Position numbers and translations under genes: made by a program
DNA from: Manis javanica
Lineage: Eukaryota > Chordata > Mammalia > Pholidota > Manidae
NCBI RefSeq assembly: GCF_040802235.1
Contig: NC_133166.1
Coordinates: forward strand, 3,224,001-3,288,000
Direction: 5' to 3'
Length of the DNA stretch: 64,000 bases
The notes under the pieces: model-generated
The model's input: only the letters and a program-made list of their open reading frames with translations
Told to the model about the DNA's origin: nothing
The model's database searches: none
Shown here: positions 11,641-24,245 of the stretch, one piece after another
Position numbering within the stretch: the first letter of the stretch is position 1
Layout: each line of letters opens with the position of its first letter

Positions 11641-14600
11641 AGTTCATTCACCTTCTGTGGTTTTGGTTTTCTGATGCACAAGCAGGATGCCTTGCCATTC
11701 TTCCAACTATCTATGAAAACAAAACTTATAACTGCCAGGTGTTCAAAGTATAGTGAAATGTATTTTTTTATTACTATTAAAGGTATCTAAATGAAAACAA
11801 TGTTCATAGTCATTTTTTTTCTGCTGTGGATTATCACATTTCTTTGCTTCTGAAGATAAGATAGATGATTGTAATTTTGCTACTCATCTGGACACTCAAA
11901 AATGCAAAATCTGAATTTATGTTCAATTATAACAATGATTCCATTCTTTCAGCTGCCATGTTTTTCTCTTTGCCTCTCAATTCTGTGTTCTATTATTACC
12001 AATTCAAAATTAACTTCATTGCACAAGTAAGTATTTTGTAAGCCACCTCAAATAGCTTTAGGGGTGGATGGTTTTTCTGTTGTATTCCCAAAGTATTGTT
12101 TAACTTTCACCTTCTGCATACTTGGGCTATCTCACTATAAAACAAAATTGATGAGCTGACTACTATGTATTATGGGATGTTATTTAATGTTTAAAATGTT
12201 GTATTACAATGTAAGATCTATGGAATCAGCACACATAATTTATCAAATTTTGTAGTGGAGAGAAAAGAAACTCTAAGATGGACTTCCAGTCCAGAAAAGT
12301 TCGAGGCTAGGGGCAGGCTCATCTAGCGTTTATGATCAGGGAAGCAATTCTAACTCGACTGAGCCCCTGTCACTCACTAATCATATGCAAGAGACATCAA
12401 CCCAAGTCATCTCTGAGAGGTTAAATCACCCATATTCTCACTAATTGCTGTAAGTCTAATGACCCAGTCAACCCATTCAGACTTTCCCTTGTATACATGG
12501 GTGTGTGTGCTTACTCTCTTGAGTGTGTTGGGATATGATACTCATGATTTTTATATCCTTTTCTTATTGCTATAACTAGATTATAAGCTTCTTCTGATAT
12601 TCTGTATATCTTTCCATGAAATGCATAGTGTATTTGTTCCACAAAGTGCAATTTTCTAACTCCTTGAAAAAAAAAGTTAATCAAATTGGTTGTTTCTCTG
12701 GAATAGTCCCCGAGGTGTAGGTACGTGTTCCTACCAAAATGCAGGCCTCCCCCACAACCTGGTGTAGATTAAGCATGTCTTCTCGGGGCATGTTTGTGTG
12801 TGTGTGTGTGTGTGTAGGAATTATGCTCTTTACATTCACTCTTGGAGAAGTAGCAAATGAGTTCATTATCTCAGTATGTTGCAGATAACTTTCCTATTAT
12901 ATGTTAACTCACTTGAAAGCTAGTAGAGACTAACTCACTGTAAAGAAGAGACACATCAAAACCATATCCTAAGGGTGTTAAGTGTGGCCAATGGTCAAAA
13001 CTTCAGCTACAAAATTGTAGACACAAATGGGACAGGAGAAGCTGTCCATGCAAAAGTTGGACATTCAGAGGATTTTAGGTGACTGAGAAAAGGAAAGTTA
13101 AAAATTAACTTATTTTACCATCGGCAGTATTCTAGGCTACATGTTAAAGTACTCATTTTCATTATTATGCAATTCTCCCAATGAAAATTTAACTATAGGG
13201 AATGTAAAAATTCTTTAGCTGAGACTCTAAGATGGTCCAAAAATAGAAGCTGGTAGGTGACATAACTAAGATATCATTTCATGTGTATATGACTACACAA
13301 CCCTGCCTTTTTTCAATATATCATCCTACACACTTTTTAAATACATTGTATTCACATATTTTATTCAATGTAGAGTCTAATAATTGGACAATTACTAAAA
13401 TTGTCTGTTGAGTGAATCATCACATCTTTCCAGACTAGCATGCATCCTGCACCCACATCTGATGAGCTAACCATCGCCCTCAGAACTGCCATCCTTTCTC
13501 TTCTCTTTATTGTATCTGCCCTTTGTTAAGCTCTTCCATCATTCTCTGATACACTCTCTGTTCTGTTTATTCCTTAAAGGGCAAGTGGGGTAGCACACTC
13601 GAAAAGAAAACTGAAATCAAGCTGTCACAAAGTTAAGAAGAATAAAAAGCGAGAACAACAGAATTTGCAATCATGAATATAATGTTTAAAAGAAACTGAA
13701 GCCTTTTTCTTTGGATGTAACTTTTTTTTTTCAAATGGAGCAACATATTTTTTACTATTAAGTAGAATTATCAATATAAAACCATTTGTAAATAAATATT
13801 ATAATTATTCAAATTCTATCCAAACTGTACTTCTATACATCTCATTAAAAAAAAAAACAACTTCAAATTTTGCCACCTAGCTACTGCTTTCTCTGATGTC
13901 TGGAAACCTTTAAGTGCTTCTATTTCTACCACATAGAAAGAAAACCATTATATAATTCAGCTAAGTGCAGCCATTATTGTTTTTATTCAAATATTTTGTG
14001 TGTTTCTTTTTCTGGTCTTCCCACTGAAACGGTGATTTTCTTTATATGGAGTTTGGGATACCACTTACACCATCTATTTTCCCAGTGTATACAGTGCCAT
14101 GTTCAAAGGAAGTTTATAAAATCAAATCGAAGACAGGAGGTCATAATCAGAAACCTGTGAATGCATTCAGAAGTCTTTAGAAGTCTCTAAAGATAAAAAT
14201 GGACACTTGCCAATATATCTAGAATTTTCGGATACATTTGCCATGGGACTTTCTCTTAAGAAACAAGGAATCCCTTTGGTATCAGTGGGATGCAAACCCA
14301 TTTCATTGAAGACCCCTCGCTATGTTGCTCCTTAGTTATACATAAATTACTGAGATATGGTCCCTAGAATAATGCAAACTACTTAAACTTACGCTTAACA
14401 CATAGTAATAACTTAGTAAATATTAGCACTTAAGAGGATGATAATGTTGGCAGTGGTGATGATAATGCTGGTGTCAGCAGTCTGTGGTACCTTGTTCCCT
14501 TACATTACAAAGTGCTCTATACTTTGATGTTATGGTGGGAGTCAGACGAGTAAAAAGGCTGTGGGCATCAGGCAACCCCTTGCAATGAAACAATGGCAAT

Positions 14601-15879
14601 AGTAACAACAAAGGATTCCTTTTTAAATGTTCTGTGAATGAGTATTCCTTGTTGCTAAATAAATGCACAATATACATGTAAAACTAAATTTTGTATTGGA
14701 CAAAATAATTCATGCTTACCTGTTTGGATGAAGGTTAAATATTCCACCAACCTGTATTGATTGAGTGAAAAGACAGAAAATAATGAGAACTTCTTTTCTT
14801 TTTTGGTGGTTATGTACTTTACCTTTATTTGAAACAGAGGTCATTCACCTTGTAAGACATGTTCTCTTGTCATCACAAACAGTGCTGTTTAAATAGAAAA
14901 CACGCTTTACCTTCGGGAGTCACTTCTTTGCCCTGTCCCTTTCCAATGGAACTAAACCATTCTTCCTGCCACTCAAGGTGTTTGGTACAATGAAAAATAT
15001 TCTGGCCACCCCATTCCTCTAAATTCCCTACCTGTCTTAACTTGTGATTATTAAGAAATATAAGCATTGTGAAACCAGAAACTTATAACTACATATTACT
15101 GAAGATTAAGTAAGATGTTCTAATAAAGATGCAATTGAACAGTATCTTAAAGAGAAGTTTCTTTCTCTGTCAGTAAAAAGTCTGAAGGAGAGTTTAGAGC
15201 TTTTGGGGGCAGTTACGTCATCTCTAATAGAAAACTTCCACCTTCATGTCCATGTTTACCAGGCAGAATTCAGCATCTCCTGGGCTATAGAAAGGGGAAG
15301 AGGGAGGAGGGGAGCACTCATTCATTCCTTTTTAGAAGCACAAACTGGAAACTTCATGCATAACCCCTCATGCCAAGTTCAGTCACCAGCCCGCCCCAAG
15401 CTGGAAGAGAAGCTAGGAAATGTATCTAGTGGTTCAGCCATGTGACCAGCTGGAATGCCCTGTATCTGTCATGATCTCCCCTCAACTGTCAAAACCTAGA
15501 ATCCAAGTAGCTCCTGTGTTGTTTTCCCAGTCAAGGGTGTCCTCAGGGTCACTGTGGCTCCTTTCAGGGTTATGAGTGTGATTTAATAGAATAAGTTTCT
15601 GTGACAGTCCCTACAAACAAACAGACATAAATGCACCTTCACACAATTTAACGGATGAGAATATTAGGTCTAACTACAGGACGCAGGAATACGTTTACAC
15701 TTGTATAAAAATTGATGAGTTGGGAGACGAAAAAACAGATACTGGAAACATCATGGCCCATGAATTGCAAGGTCTCACTATTCAAGGTTTATATATTTAT
15801 TCACCATATTTGTGTTATATTATATTGTGATTTATTTTATTTTAATTCTGGTCATTAAACCATAATAGCATAATCTCCT
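11641..15879. other. Intergenic, nothing recognised except short simple repeats
   Basis: This is the 5' flank of the OR at 10668-11612; its promoter and non-coding exon should lie here but cannot be placed. There is a (GT)n run near 12793-12816. Several short ORFs (14474-14677, 14873-15067, 15203-15445) show no recognisable domain. Confidence 0.5.
12793..12816. repeat. (GT)n microsatellite
   Basis: About a dozen uninterrupted GT units. A minus-strand ORF across it (12681-12866) encodes a THTHTHT run and is an artefact. Confidence 0.85.
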
Positions 15880-16520
15880 TTTACTTTAGTTTGCATTTTA
15901 ATAATGGTTAATGACAGCAAGCGTCTTTCATGATTATTTGACTTCTATATATCTCTATTGTAAAATATACATGCAGGTTTTCCTACATTTGTTGATTAAG
16001 TTGTTTCTCACCTTTCAACTGAGTTTTGGGATTTCTTTGTATTTTATATGAATTTTCATTTTTGGATATGTGATATCAAACTCTTTCACCAGTTCACTTG
16101 TATTTTAGTTATCTGAGCAATGCCAAACCTGGAGCAAAATAATTTCATTTTGATGAAATCCTACTTATAAATATTTTCTTTTAAAGATTGTGGTTTGGTA
16201 ACACATTTAAGGTCTCTAGCTTAATGCCAGGTCACAAAGATTTTCTTTTATGATTTCTTCTAATAATTCTATGATTTAGGATTTTACCTTTAAATCAATG
16301 ACACTTTTTGAGTTACATTTTGTATAAGGGATGACTTTTAGATTTAGATATTTCAGATGGCTGGTCATTTGTTACAGTGTCATTTGTTAAAAAGAACACC
16401 TTTTCTCCAAAAAAAAGCATCTGCACCTTTGTCAAAACTCAATTGCCCAGGCTTCTATACAGTAACTCAAATTCACAAAAATCAAGAGAGCATTGGTAAA
16501 AGTAATTACATAGATAATTA
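15880..16520 (-). mobile_element. Old L1 fragment, antisense (ORF2 3' part)
   Basis: The plus strand reads as the reverse complement of an L1 ORF2 3' region: 'tgacagcaagcgtctttcatg', then 'gggatttctttgtat', 'taaggtctctagcttaatgccaggtcacaaagattttctttt', 'atgacactttttgagttacattttgtataaggg', then 'ctgcacctttgtcaaaactcaattg'. These match the L1 order on the opposite strand. Strongly diverged, no usable frame. Confidence 0.7.
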
Positions 16521-16799
16521 TGCTGCAGTACAAATATGTGCTTTTCTATTTTCCCACTTAAAAGTTTTAAAACAGTAGGCAAACATTTAAAATAGTAGCT
16601 TAAAATAATGATTAAAAACTGCATTTATTGTATGTCGTGAATGTTCTTAAAGAGAAAAAAGTTTCTAAGGGATGGCACAAACAACTTCTGCTAACCAATT
16701 CGGCAGCTTAGACAACTGGAAACACTTCTAGAAAGGTACAACACCATAAACCATACACAAACACAAGTATATCTCCAAAAACAATAATAATTAAAATAA

Positions 16800-17450
16800 T
16801 TGGATTAGTAATTTAAAAATCTCTATACATTAGATAGCTTCACTTGCACATTTTATCAAATATATAAAAATACGATAATAATAACAATCCTTCACAAACT
16901 CTTCCAAAATAAGGAAAAGAAAGTAACAAATGTCAAATCATTTTATGGGCAAATCTTATCCACTAGCAAAACCAGACAAAAACTAATAAGAATAGAAAAC
17001 CCCTATGCCTCAACACCAAACAGACAAGTACCTCAATTAAAAGATGGATGGAGGACCCAGACAAACATTTCTCCAAATAAGGCATACAGATGGCCAACAG
17101 ACACTTGAAAAGATACTCAGCATCATTAATCATAAGGAAAATAAAAACCAAAACCACAATGAGCTATCATGCCCCACCAGTTAGAATGGCTACTATCCAA
17201 AAGACAAGAAATAACAAGTGTTGGCGAGGATATGGAGAAATGGGAACCCTTCTACATTGTATTATTTACAGTAGGCATAATTAGAAACACCTCAAATGCC
17301 CATCAACTGATGGATAGAAATACAAAATGTTGTATATGTATATGGACATATTACAATGTGTATAAACCTTTAAAATATTATATGATCAGAGTCACTGCTG
17401 AGTGTCCAAATGCCAGCAGCAGAGACAAACACTGACACTCATGATACACG
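16800..17450 (+). mobile_element. L1 fragment (ORF2 C-terminal part to near 3' end)
   Basis: From about 17040 the strand carries the L1 landmarks 'ggacccagacaaacatttctcca', 'gatggccaacagacacttgaaaagat', 'aaaaccacaatgagctatcatgcccc' and 'tggcgaggatatggagaaatggg', then 'ccatcaactgatggatag'. It corresponds to the region at 54800-55260 of the complete L1 in this window, with an internal deletion after 17260. The small ORFs here (17090-17284, 17169-17435) are remnants of ORF2 frames. The junction with the antisense L1 just upstream suggests inversion or nested insertion. Confidence 0.75.
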
Positions 17451-17455
17451 AATAA

Positions 17456-17474
17456 ATGCGCTCGTGCGCGCGCG

Positions 17475-17505
<31 letters not shown>

Positions 17506-17508
17506 TCA
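17456..17508. repeat. Compound (CG)n/(CA)n microsatellite
   Basis: A short GCGCGCGC stretch passes into a run of CACACA. It starts close to the end of the L1 piece and may derive from its tail. Alternating purine-pyrimidine of this kind can adopt Z-DNA (general knowledge). Confidence 0.85.
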
Positions 17509-18079
17509 TACACTGAAAGATTTCCTTTTAAAAATTGGCTATGAGATTGTAGTGGCTGGTAAATTTAAGGTCTGTGGAAATGGGCAGACTTTAAAAACTC
17601 TCAGGAATACTGTCTTGAGGCAGAATTTCTTCCTAGGGAATCCTTATTTTGCTCGCAAGGTCTTCTAACAGATTGGATAAAACCCACATTATCAAGGATG
17701 AGCTTCCTTACTTAAGTTGATTGACTTTAGATATTAACCACATCTTCAAAATACCTTCAGAACAATGCCTAGCCTGTTGTTTAACTGAAATCTGGACACT
17801 AGATCCCGGGCATGCTGGCATAAGATACTACTGTCAGAGTCCATCTCCTGTAAAGTTGACAGTGATATAAATCTCCACAACCCAGATTTACTTTCCAAAT
17901 GCAGACAATAACAGAGACTTCATAAAACGAAGACTTAAATTTAAAAAAGTGGAATTATTTCCACTTAACATGATACAGGTATTCTACATGTAACTGAAAA
18001 CATGTTTACTCTGTTGCCAGAGAAAGAAAAACCATGTGTTCACTGTAGTTCTTGGTGTTTTGATCTATTCATGAATAAA
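17509..18079. other. Intergenic, nothing recognised
   Basis: 5' flank of the OR pseudogene. No N-terminal OR segment (TM1) could be recognised here. Confidence 0.45.
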
Positions 18080-18775
18080 TGAAGGACTACTCGAAACTAT
18101 TATGGTTCTTATATCTGCAACTAGTCATCCCAGGCTTCTGGTGAGCCTTTGGACTCAGGAGAGAAGCATTTCTTTTTTGGGCTGCACCGCTGCAATGTGC
18201 TTCTTCATTGTTCAGGGAAGACAGGTGTTTCTTCTGGCTTTGATGGCCTGTGACCACCACGTGTCCGTCTGCACCTCTGCACAATCCCCCAGTCAGGAAC
18301 CACAAGGTGTGAGTCCATTTAGCTGCTGGTGCCTAGCTCAGGGGATTTCCTGTCTGGACAGGGCAGACTTGTCAGGGGATCTCACTGCCCTTCTGTGCTT
18401 CCAACCAAATCAACCATTTCTCCTGTGACGGCCCCAGTGATCAAGCTGGCCCATGTTTGTGTAGGTGCTGTATTCTCTGTCATGATTCCTTTCCTACTGA
18501 TACTGTCCTTATTTCAAGATCCTTTCCATCATCCTGAAGTTGCCCTTAGCCATCGGTCTGTCCAAAGCCTTCAACACCTGTTCTTCCCATCTCATTATTC
18601 TTTGTCTCTGTTATGATCACGTATTTAAGGCCCAAGTCTATCCATTCTGCCGGAACTGACAAAATGACCTCTCTTTTCTAAGCTGTAAGGACTCTAATGT
18701 TTAAACTCATGACATACAGCCTTAGAGACAAGGATATAATTGTGGTACTAAGAAAATTATTAGTAAAACAGTGTC
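18080..18775 (+). pseudogene. OR10AG-like olfactory receptor pseudogene
   Basis: OR similarity runs from about TM2 to the C-terminus, across several frames. Seen in order: a degenerate 'SATSHPRLLVSLWTQERSIS' block (TM2/EC1), a TM3 with MACDHHVSVC for [10 protein letters not shown], an IC2-EC2 region in shifted frame, FSVMIPFLLIL (TM5), 'SKAFNTCSSH'-type TM6 codons in another frame, and from about 18617 a clear ITYLRPKS.HSAGTDK block followed by an in-frame TAA, then YSLRDKDIIVVLRKLL. The HSAGTDK and RKLL tail are typical of the OR10AG group. The first about 75 codons (N-terminus, TM1) are missing and at least three frameshifts or stops are present, so it cannot make a receptor. It lies opposite in orientation to the other three OR10AG-like loci. 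Confidence 0.88.
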
Positions 18776-18865
18776 AAGATCTTAAAGGTCACTTTTAATA
18801 AGTCTGTGTCATAACCACCTGTAACTTTGGGGGGAATACATTTTCCTAACCTGGGGCAAAATATC

Positions 18866-19175
18866 TTTGAAACCAAAATTAGTCAAAGGGAGAAATAAAG
18901 TGGGAGAAAGCCATTTCTTACTTACTAGCAGTCCTCCGCTTCAGCTCGTCCTTGTGTCGCATGACAAGGCTGCAGAAAAGGGACCCCACCCAACCTCTGT
19001 GGTCCACATATGCCCTCACTCCCACTTGGAATTACCTACAGACATGAAGATGGACTTCTTCTCTCTACCCCTAGGAAACTCCTATTGGTACAGGGATGCA
19101 CTAAGGCCAGGCAAGAGATTCTGGAAGTATTGCAATTTTACCCACACCACCACAAAAATATACTGCATTCCTTTC
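18866..19175 (-). mobile_element. ERVL-type LTR remnant (solo)
   Basis: Fossil. The stretch from 'caaagggagaaataaagt' to 'ggcaagagattctggaagtattgcaattttaccca' aligns block by block with 58770-59015, which lies next to an ERVL-type integrase relic. Same orientation (minus) as that copy; no internal retroviral sequence is seen beside it. The ORFs at 18867-19256 and 19010-19234 run across this repeat and are not genes. Confidence 0.65.
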
Positions 19176-22100
19176 TTACCCATGATGGGCTGTGTAATCA
19201 TTCATGTTTATTATGTAATTGTTTTCAAGGGTAGTGCATTTTGGTTATTGGTCTGAAGTTACTCAGTGATTGCTTCTTTAACAAGTCAATCAATTTTTAA
19301 ATGCTCTGTTTTTTAGCATAAATTCTCTTTTTCACAATGTATTACAAATTAACACACCTTTAATACTTTCAGATCACTTGACTCTTAAAATTGTGTTTAA
19401 AAATGTGTAGAATAAATAGTGCTTTCCTTTACGATGTGTCAAATATTTACCAATATTATGGTGGTATTCCTATTTATATTTATGACACTTTCATTTTCTC
19501 CTGGTTGGTTTATGTTATATATGTGTTGAGGAAATGAAGACAAGACTAAATTATAAATCATATTTGACAGCAAAACCTAAAAACAAAATGAAAACTTTCT
19601 ATTGCCTTTACTATCTCAGTATGTATGAAAAGAATGTTGCTATGTGTATCCAGAGAGAATGGAACATTGGGATCTTTCCTTCCCACTTCTTCCCAGAGTG
19701 TGTGGGAAATGAGTATCAAACAGCAGACCTGGCTCTGTCTTCCTGCTTTAAATTTATTTCATCATTGTGTTTCCCACCAAGTTTCTGAAATGCATGTCCA
19801 AAGTCTCAGAAACCTTTGCCATAGCTCACTTGATTATCAAAGTTGCACTGAAAAAAATCTATGACATTTTTCTCATTCAATTTAGAATACATTTGAAAAT
19901 TAGAGAGAAAGAAAACCTAAAACAAAGATTCACACACAATTACTTAATATCACAAATACTAATATATGCACATTTAAGGTGTCTCACCATCTACCTCCAA
20001 GTTATATTTAAATGAGTGTAACTATAACCAATCGTGCCCATTTTATTCTTGTTTCATTTATATGAAATAAGATTTTCTTTGCCAGAGAGTATAGATAAAA
20101 TCAAGAGCTAATCAATCATAAACATCCTAACAGGTAAGAAACTTTGGGGGATTTCTCACCACTGCACTTAACATGCACTTTTCTGTTTAGAATGTGAAAG
20201 TCACTGCAGACTCAGTCTGTGTTTCTAAAAATGTCAGTTCCTGTGGACGGTATCATTTATCTAACAATTATGTCACTGTGTCAGTTGATTTTTATAGATA
20301 TTTGCTCCTTCAGATAGTTTCTTTTTATTTTATAAGAGATTCCATTTAAATTGTAACATTGTTTTTATATGTATGTATGACTAAATATCTTCATCTACCT
20401 CATGTGTTTGCTCGCATGCATCAAGAATTAAAGACATTCTCTGTGATGAGAGTGATGAGGGTGTGGAAAGTAATTTCACTGTTTAGGGGAATGCTATTTT
20501 CTCCTGTCTTTGAAAAGCACATGGCATGGTATGAGGAAAACAGCATCAGTCCAAGAATCAGAATAATGGATCTTTATTTAAAAAAAAAAACTGTAAACTG
20601 CATTCTTGAGTAACTCAAATGTTCTTTGTATCAATTACTCTATTAATAAAACAGTAAATATGCCTAAATCACTATCTCACAGCAGTATTATGAACAAATA
20701 ATCATGATGTTGGATCCAAAGGGTCTTGGTGAAAAAATTCAAGAATGTGGGAGGAGATGTTGACAAAATCTAGTTTTCCAGATGATTAAGGCTACATACA
20801 CATTTAAACATGGAAATCATTTTAACTTAAACAGTGTTAATGCAAACCTTTCTGCAATACTTTCCAAAGTTTCTTGCCTTCTAAACCTTGGGCAGTCTAT
20901 TCTGTTTTGACTTCTCCAGACATGCGTGACAACTAGTGGGCTTTGGGCTTCCCGGGCTTTTGGTTTTTAGACAGGAGACATAATTTAGCTTTACATTAAT
21001 TAGCATAGCAGATACTAATTATCTAGCTTCTTGGTGAAATACTCTTTTCTTGAATGTTTTAATGTCTCAGCTAAAGGGACATCATATCAACATAAAAGTT
21101 ATATATGTATATGTATACACACACAAACTCTTTTAAAAGTATGGAGGAGAGATTAGATTGTCTTCCATTACCTTTGCACATTCTTTTACAACCAAGAATC
21201 CACAGCAAATTCCATTTGTAGATACGCTCAGTATTTTTCCTTCCCCAAATCAAACTATGTAAAGATGCCACACATACTCCTGACCTCCCCTTCTTCTCTC
21301 ATTAACTGAGTTTCATCTAGGAAAGCAATCCTCTTTTCCTGAAGTGCACACTTACACATACACAAAAACACACACAAGTATGAATTCTTATGCAAATAAA
21401 CAACACTGTGTTTATAAAGAACAAAAGTCAGTTTCTTAGCACTGTAAATGAATTGTTTAGGAATAATACAATTCAAATAAGAAATAAAAATTTATCCTGA
21501 CATTACAGATATTTTATAATTTATAAAGCATGAATATTAGCTGTACATATTCATAATGTTTAAAAATTAGTACAAATAAATTTTTGGCATATTATTACCA
21601 CTGAATGTAGCAATTACTTTATATTGTTGTTTCTACCTTGTCTAGATAAGTGAGAAAATAATTTTTGATCCTGTTCAAAGATTGTTGGAGAGTATGAACT
21701 TCATGATCTAGCAAAAAAAACAAAAAAAACAAAACCAAAGAAAACCAGCATACTCCAAGAACATAGCTCTTAGCTGTCCTTCTATAAAAAGAGATTAGTT
21801 CGTATCTATTGACATTATTAATACTTTTTAAATGTTTTCCCCCTGTTAGTTATCACTTTTATCTCACTGATTTTTGTTTTCTTTTTTTTTCCTAGTTAGG
21901 CAGCAGGGACAGTAAAAAGGAGTCTTGTCAATATCTATCTCATTCCATTCCACCCCTAACCAGTTCAGGGGTTATCTGAATTCTGCTTGAAAATGTTTCT
22001 GGAACTTTTATTGTTGTTATTATGTTTCCCTTTCTTTAATTCTTTCCCTATATCCAATCATTTCCACTATAATTTCATAGTTTCTGATAGGCATGATCAT

Positions 22101-23278
22101 ACATGTGGGTAGAACTGACTTTCACTTGCGGGTTAATACTTTAAAACAGGTGCGAGCCTAACCACATTCTATTTAACATTGAGAACTAATGACAGGTCCT
22201 GGTTCCTTAGAGATCTGCTATTTGCATATACAAATAATTCATTAGATTAACATAAATATTGAAAATAAAATTAATTGTAATAATAGAGAGAACACAAACA
22301 ACTAATCATGACTTTTTTGACACACAATGAACACAGATTTATACTTTACTTCTCATGATTACATGAATAACACAGGCTTCTTGCAATCAACATAAATATC
22401 AGTAAATGAAAGGCAAAATAACTGAATATTTTACTGTCATATATTCACAGTTAACATGGAATAACATTTTCATTAATCATTTTCAATGTGCATATAAATG
22501 TGGTGTACAAGTTATATGTGATATTTGTATCTTTATACCCTATGTGTTTTATAAAACTTTATTTTCTGTTCTCTAATTTTTCAATCACTACTATCCTCTC
22601 AGGAAAATATTAGAAAAATATGCTCATGACTTTCTTCTCTCTTTTTATTACATGCAAATATTTAAATACTATTCATTTTTATCAAAACACAAGATTCTAT
22701 GATTAATAGAAATATTTAACCTCATATTAATATAAATCATGCTATATATTCACTGATACTAGCATATCAAAATCATTTATGTAACTACATTACTAAAAAA
22801 GGTGCTTTTTCTCTAAGAAATTATTTCTTATAGAGTCACTGTTAGACAAAAAAATTACATATGTATTTTAAACATATATACTATAATTTAAAATATTTAT
22901 ATTTAAATTTCATTGCTAATGTTTCCTAAATTGACTGTTAAAATTCTATAAAAATAGAGTGACATACTTTACAACAAGTGATATAACAGAGTGTTTACTG
23001 CAATTAAGTATATATTACATCAACCCTTATCAAAAGTTCTCACCGAGAGAAAACATCGCACACTAAAATTACAGAATTACCAATGAAATTATTTGTTATT
23101 GATGACATGCACACAAATGTAAAAATAAAGACATTACAACATTATAGGTAATATACGATTTGGAAAAACTACAAGTGTATAGGCAGAAAAAAGAGTATAA
23201 AATAAATATTTGTTGACATTTCAGTATCAATAGGAAAGAATCAATTCCTGCAAGTAACACATTTTGTAAAGAAGCAAA
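19176..23278. other. Intergenic, AT-rich, nothing recognised
   Basis: About 4 kb without OR similarity or a definite named repeat. It has A-rich low complexity near 21712-21745 and short AT/CA simple stretches near 21095-21128. ORFs at 19534-20015, 20359-20613 and 21071-21476 have biased composition and no domain. Confidence 0.5.
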
Positions 23279-24220
23279 TTATTTCCATAACAATTTTCTC
23301 AGGGCCATGGTGACATCCTTGTTCCTTAGACTGTATATCATGGGGTTAAACATGGGAGTCACGATGGTATAGAAGAGAGAAAGCACTTTACCAGTTCCTG
23401 CTGAGTGACTGGTCTTGGGTCGTAAATAGGTAATAGTGGCTGATCCGTAGAACAACGCTACAACCATGAGATGAGATGAACAGGTGGAGAAGGCTTTGGC
23501 CCGACTTGTGGCTGATGGCAGTTTAAGGATTGTGGAGATGATTTTGGTATAGGAGATAAGGATCAACAGAAATGGAACCATAACAAATAACACAGCAACT
23601 GTGTATACCATCATTTCATTCAAAAAGGTGTCCCCACAGGCTAGGCTGAGTACTGGGGGGATGTCACAGAAGAAGTGGTTGATTAAATGAGACCCACAGA
23701 AGTGCAAAGAGAAAATCTGGCATGTCTGCCCTATCTGGACCGGGATTCCACTGATCCAGGAGCCAACCACCAACTGGACACACACTTTGTGGTTCATGAC
23801 TAGAGGATAGTGCAAAGGGTTACAAATGGCCACATAGCGGTCATAGGCCATCACGGCCAGGAGGAGACACTCTGTGGCTCCCAGCATATGCATAAAGCAC
23901 ATTTGTGTAGCACAGGCAACTAAAGAAATCGTTCTTCTCTGGGTCCACAGATTCATGAGCATTCTGGGGAGAGTAATTGACACATAGCAGATTTCCAAAA
24001 AAGAAAAATTTCCCAGGAAAAAGTACATGGGGGTGTGGAGAGTGGGGTCTAGTTTTGTTACGAGGAGTATGATGCCATTGCTCACCAAGATAATGATGTA
24101 CATGACTAAAAACAAGTCAAATAGAAATGATTGGAGAAGGGGAACATCCGCAAAGCCCAAAAGAACAAATCCTATCAGTTCAGTTACATTTTCCTCTGCT
24201 GGTTTTTCTTGGTGTTTCAT
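23279..24220 (-). CDS. OR10AG1: Olfactory receptor, OR10AG1-like (intact)
   Basis: A 313-aa class II odorant receptor, the closest in this window to OR10AG1 as I remember it. The start reads MKHQEKPAEENVT with glycosylation site N11. Then come TM1 with SNG (47-49; the usual Gly of GN is Ser), PMYFFLG (64-70), NLWTQRRTIS (90-99), [10 protein letters not shown] (124-133), Cys 103/175/185/195, SYTKIISTILKLP (IC3), KAFSTCSSH (242-250) and a canonical TM7 [11 protein letters not shown] (292-302). The frame has an upstream ATG at 24244, but the ATG at 24220 is preceded directly by a pyrimidine tract and CCACAG acceptor, and matches the family's start. It would sense odorants in nasal neurons through Golf. 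The gene symbol rests on recalled similarity, not on a search. It is probably the orthologue, with the gene at 10668 as paralogue. Confidence 0.93.
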   Translation of the reverse strand: MKHQEKPAEENVTELIGFVLLGFADVPLLQSFLFDLFLVMYIIILVSNGIILLVTKLDPTLHTPMYFFLGNFSFLEICYVSITLPRMLMNLWTQRRTISLVACATQMCFMHMLGATECLLLAVMAYDRYVAICNPLHYPLVMNHKVCVQLVVGSWISGIPVQIGQTCQIFSLHFCGSHLINHFFCDIPPVLSLACGDTFLNEMMVYTVAVLFVMVPFLLILISYTKIISTILKLPSATSRAKAFSTCSSHLMVVALFYGSATITYLRPKTSHSAGTGKVLSLFYTIVTPMFNPMIYSLRNKDVTMALRKLLWK

Positions 24221-24245
24221 CTGTGGAAAGGGGAAATTTAACATG
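24221..24245 (-). promoter_or_regulatory. Splice acceptor directly before the OR start codon
   Basis: The minus strand reads TTTCCCCTTTCCACAG and then ATG at 24220. This textbook acceptor implies an upstream non-coding exon and excludes the longer N-terminus starting at 24244. Confidence 0.65.

Noticed and set aside
11613-11681. Longer N-terminus of the first OR
   Set aside because: The extension begins at TTG and precedes a splice acceptor abutting the ATG at 11612; OR N-termini are short.
12681-12866. Minus-strand ORF with a THTHTH run
   Set aside because: It is a translation of the (GT)n microsatellite.
18867-19256. A 129-codon plus-strand ORF
   Set aside because: It lies across an ERVL-type LTR remnant in antisense and has no recognisable domain.
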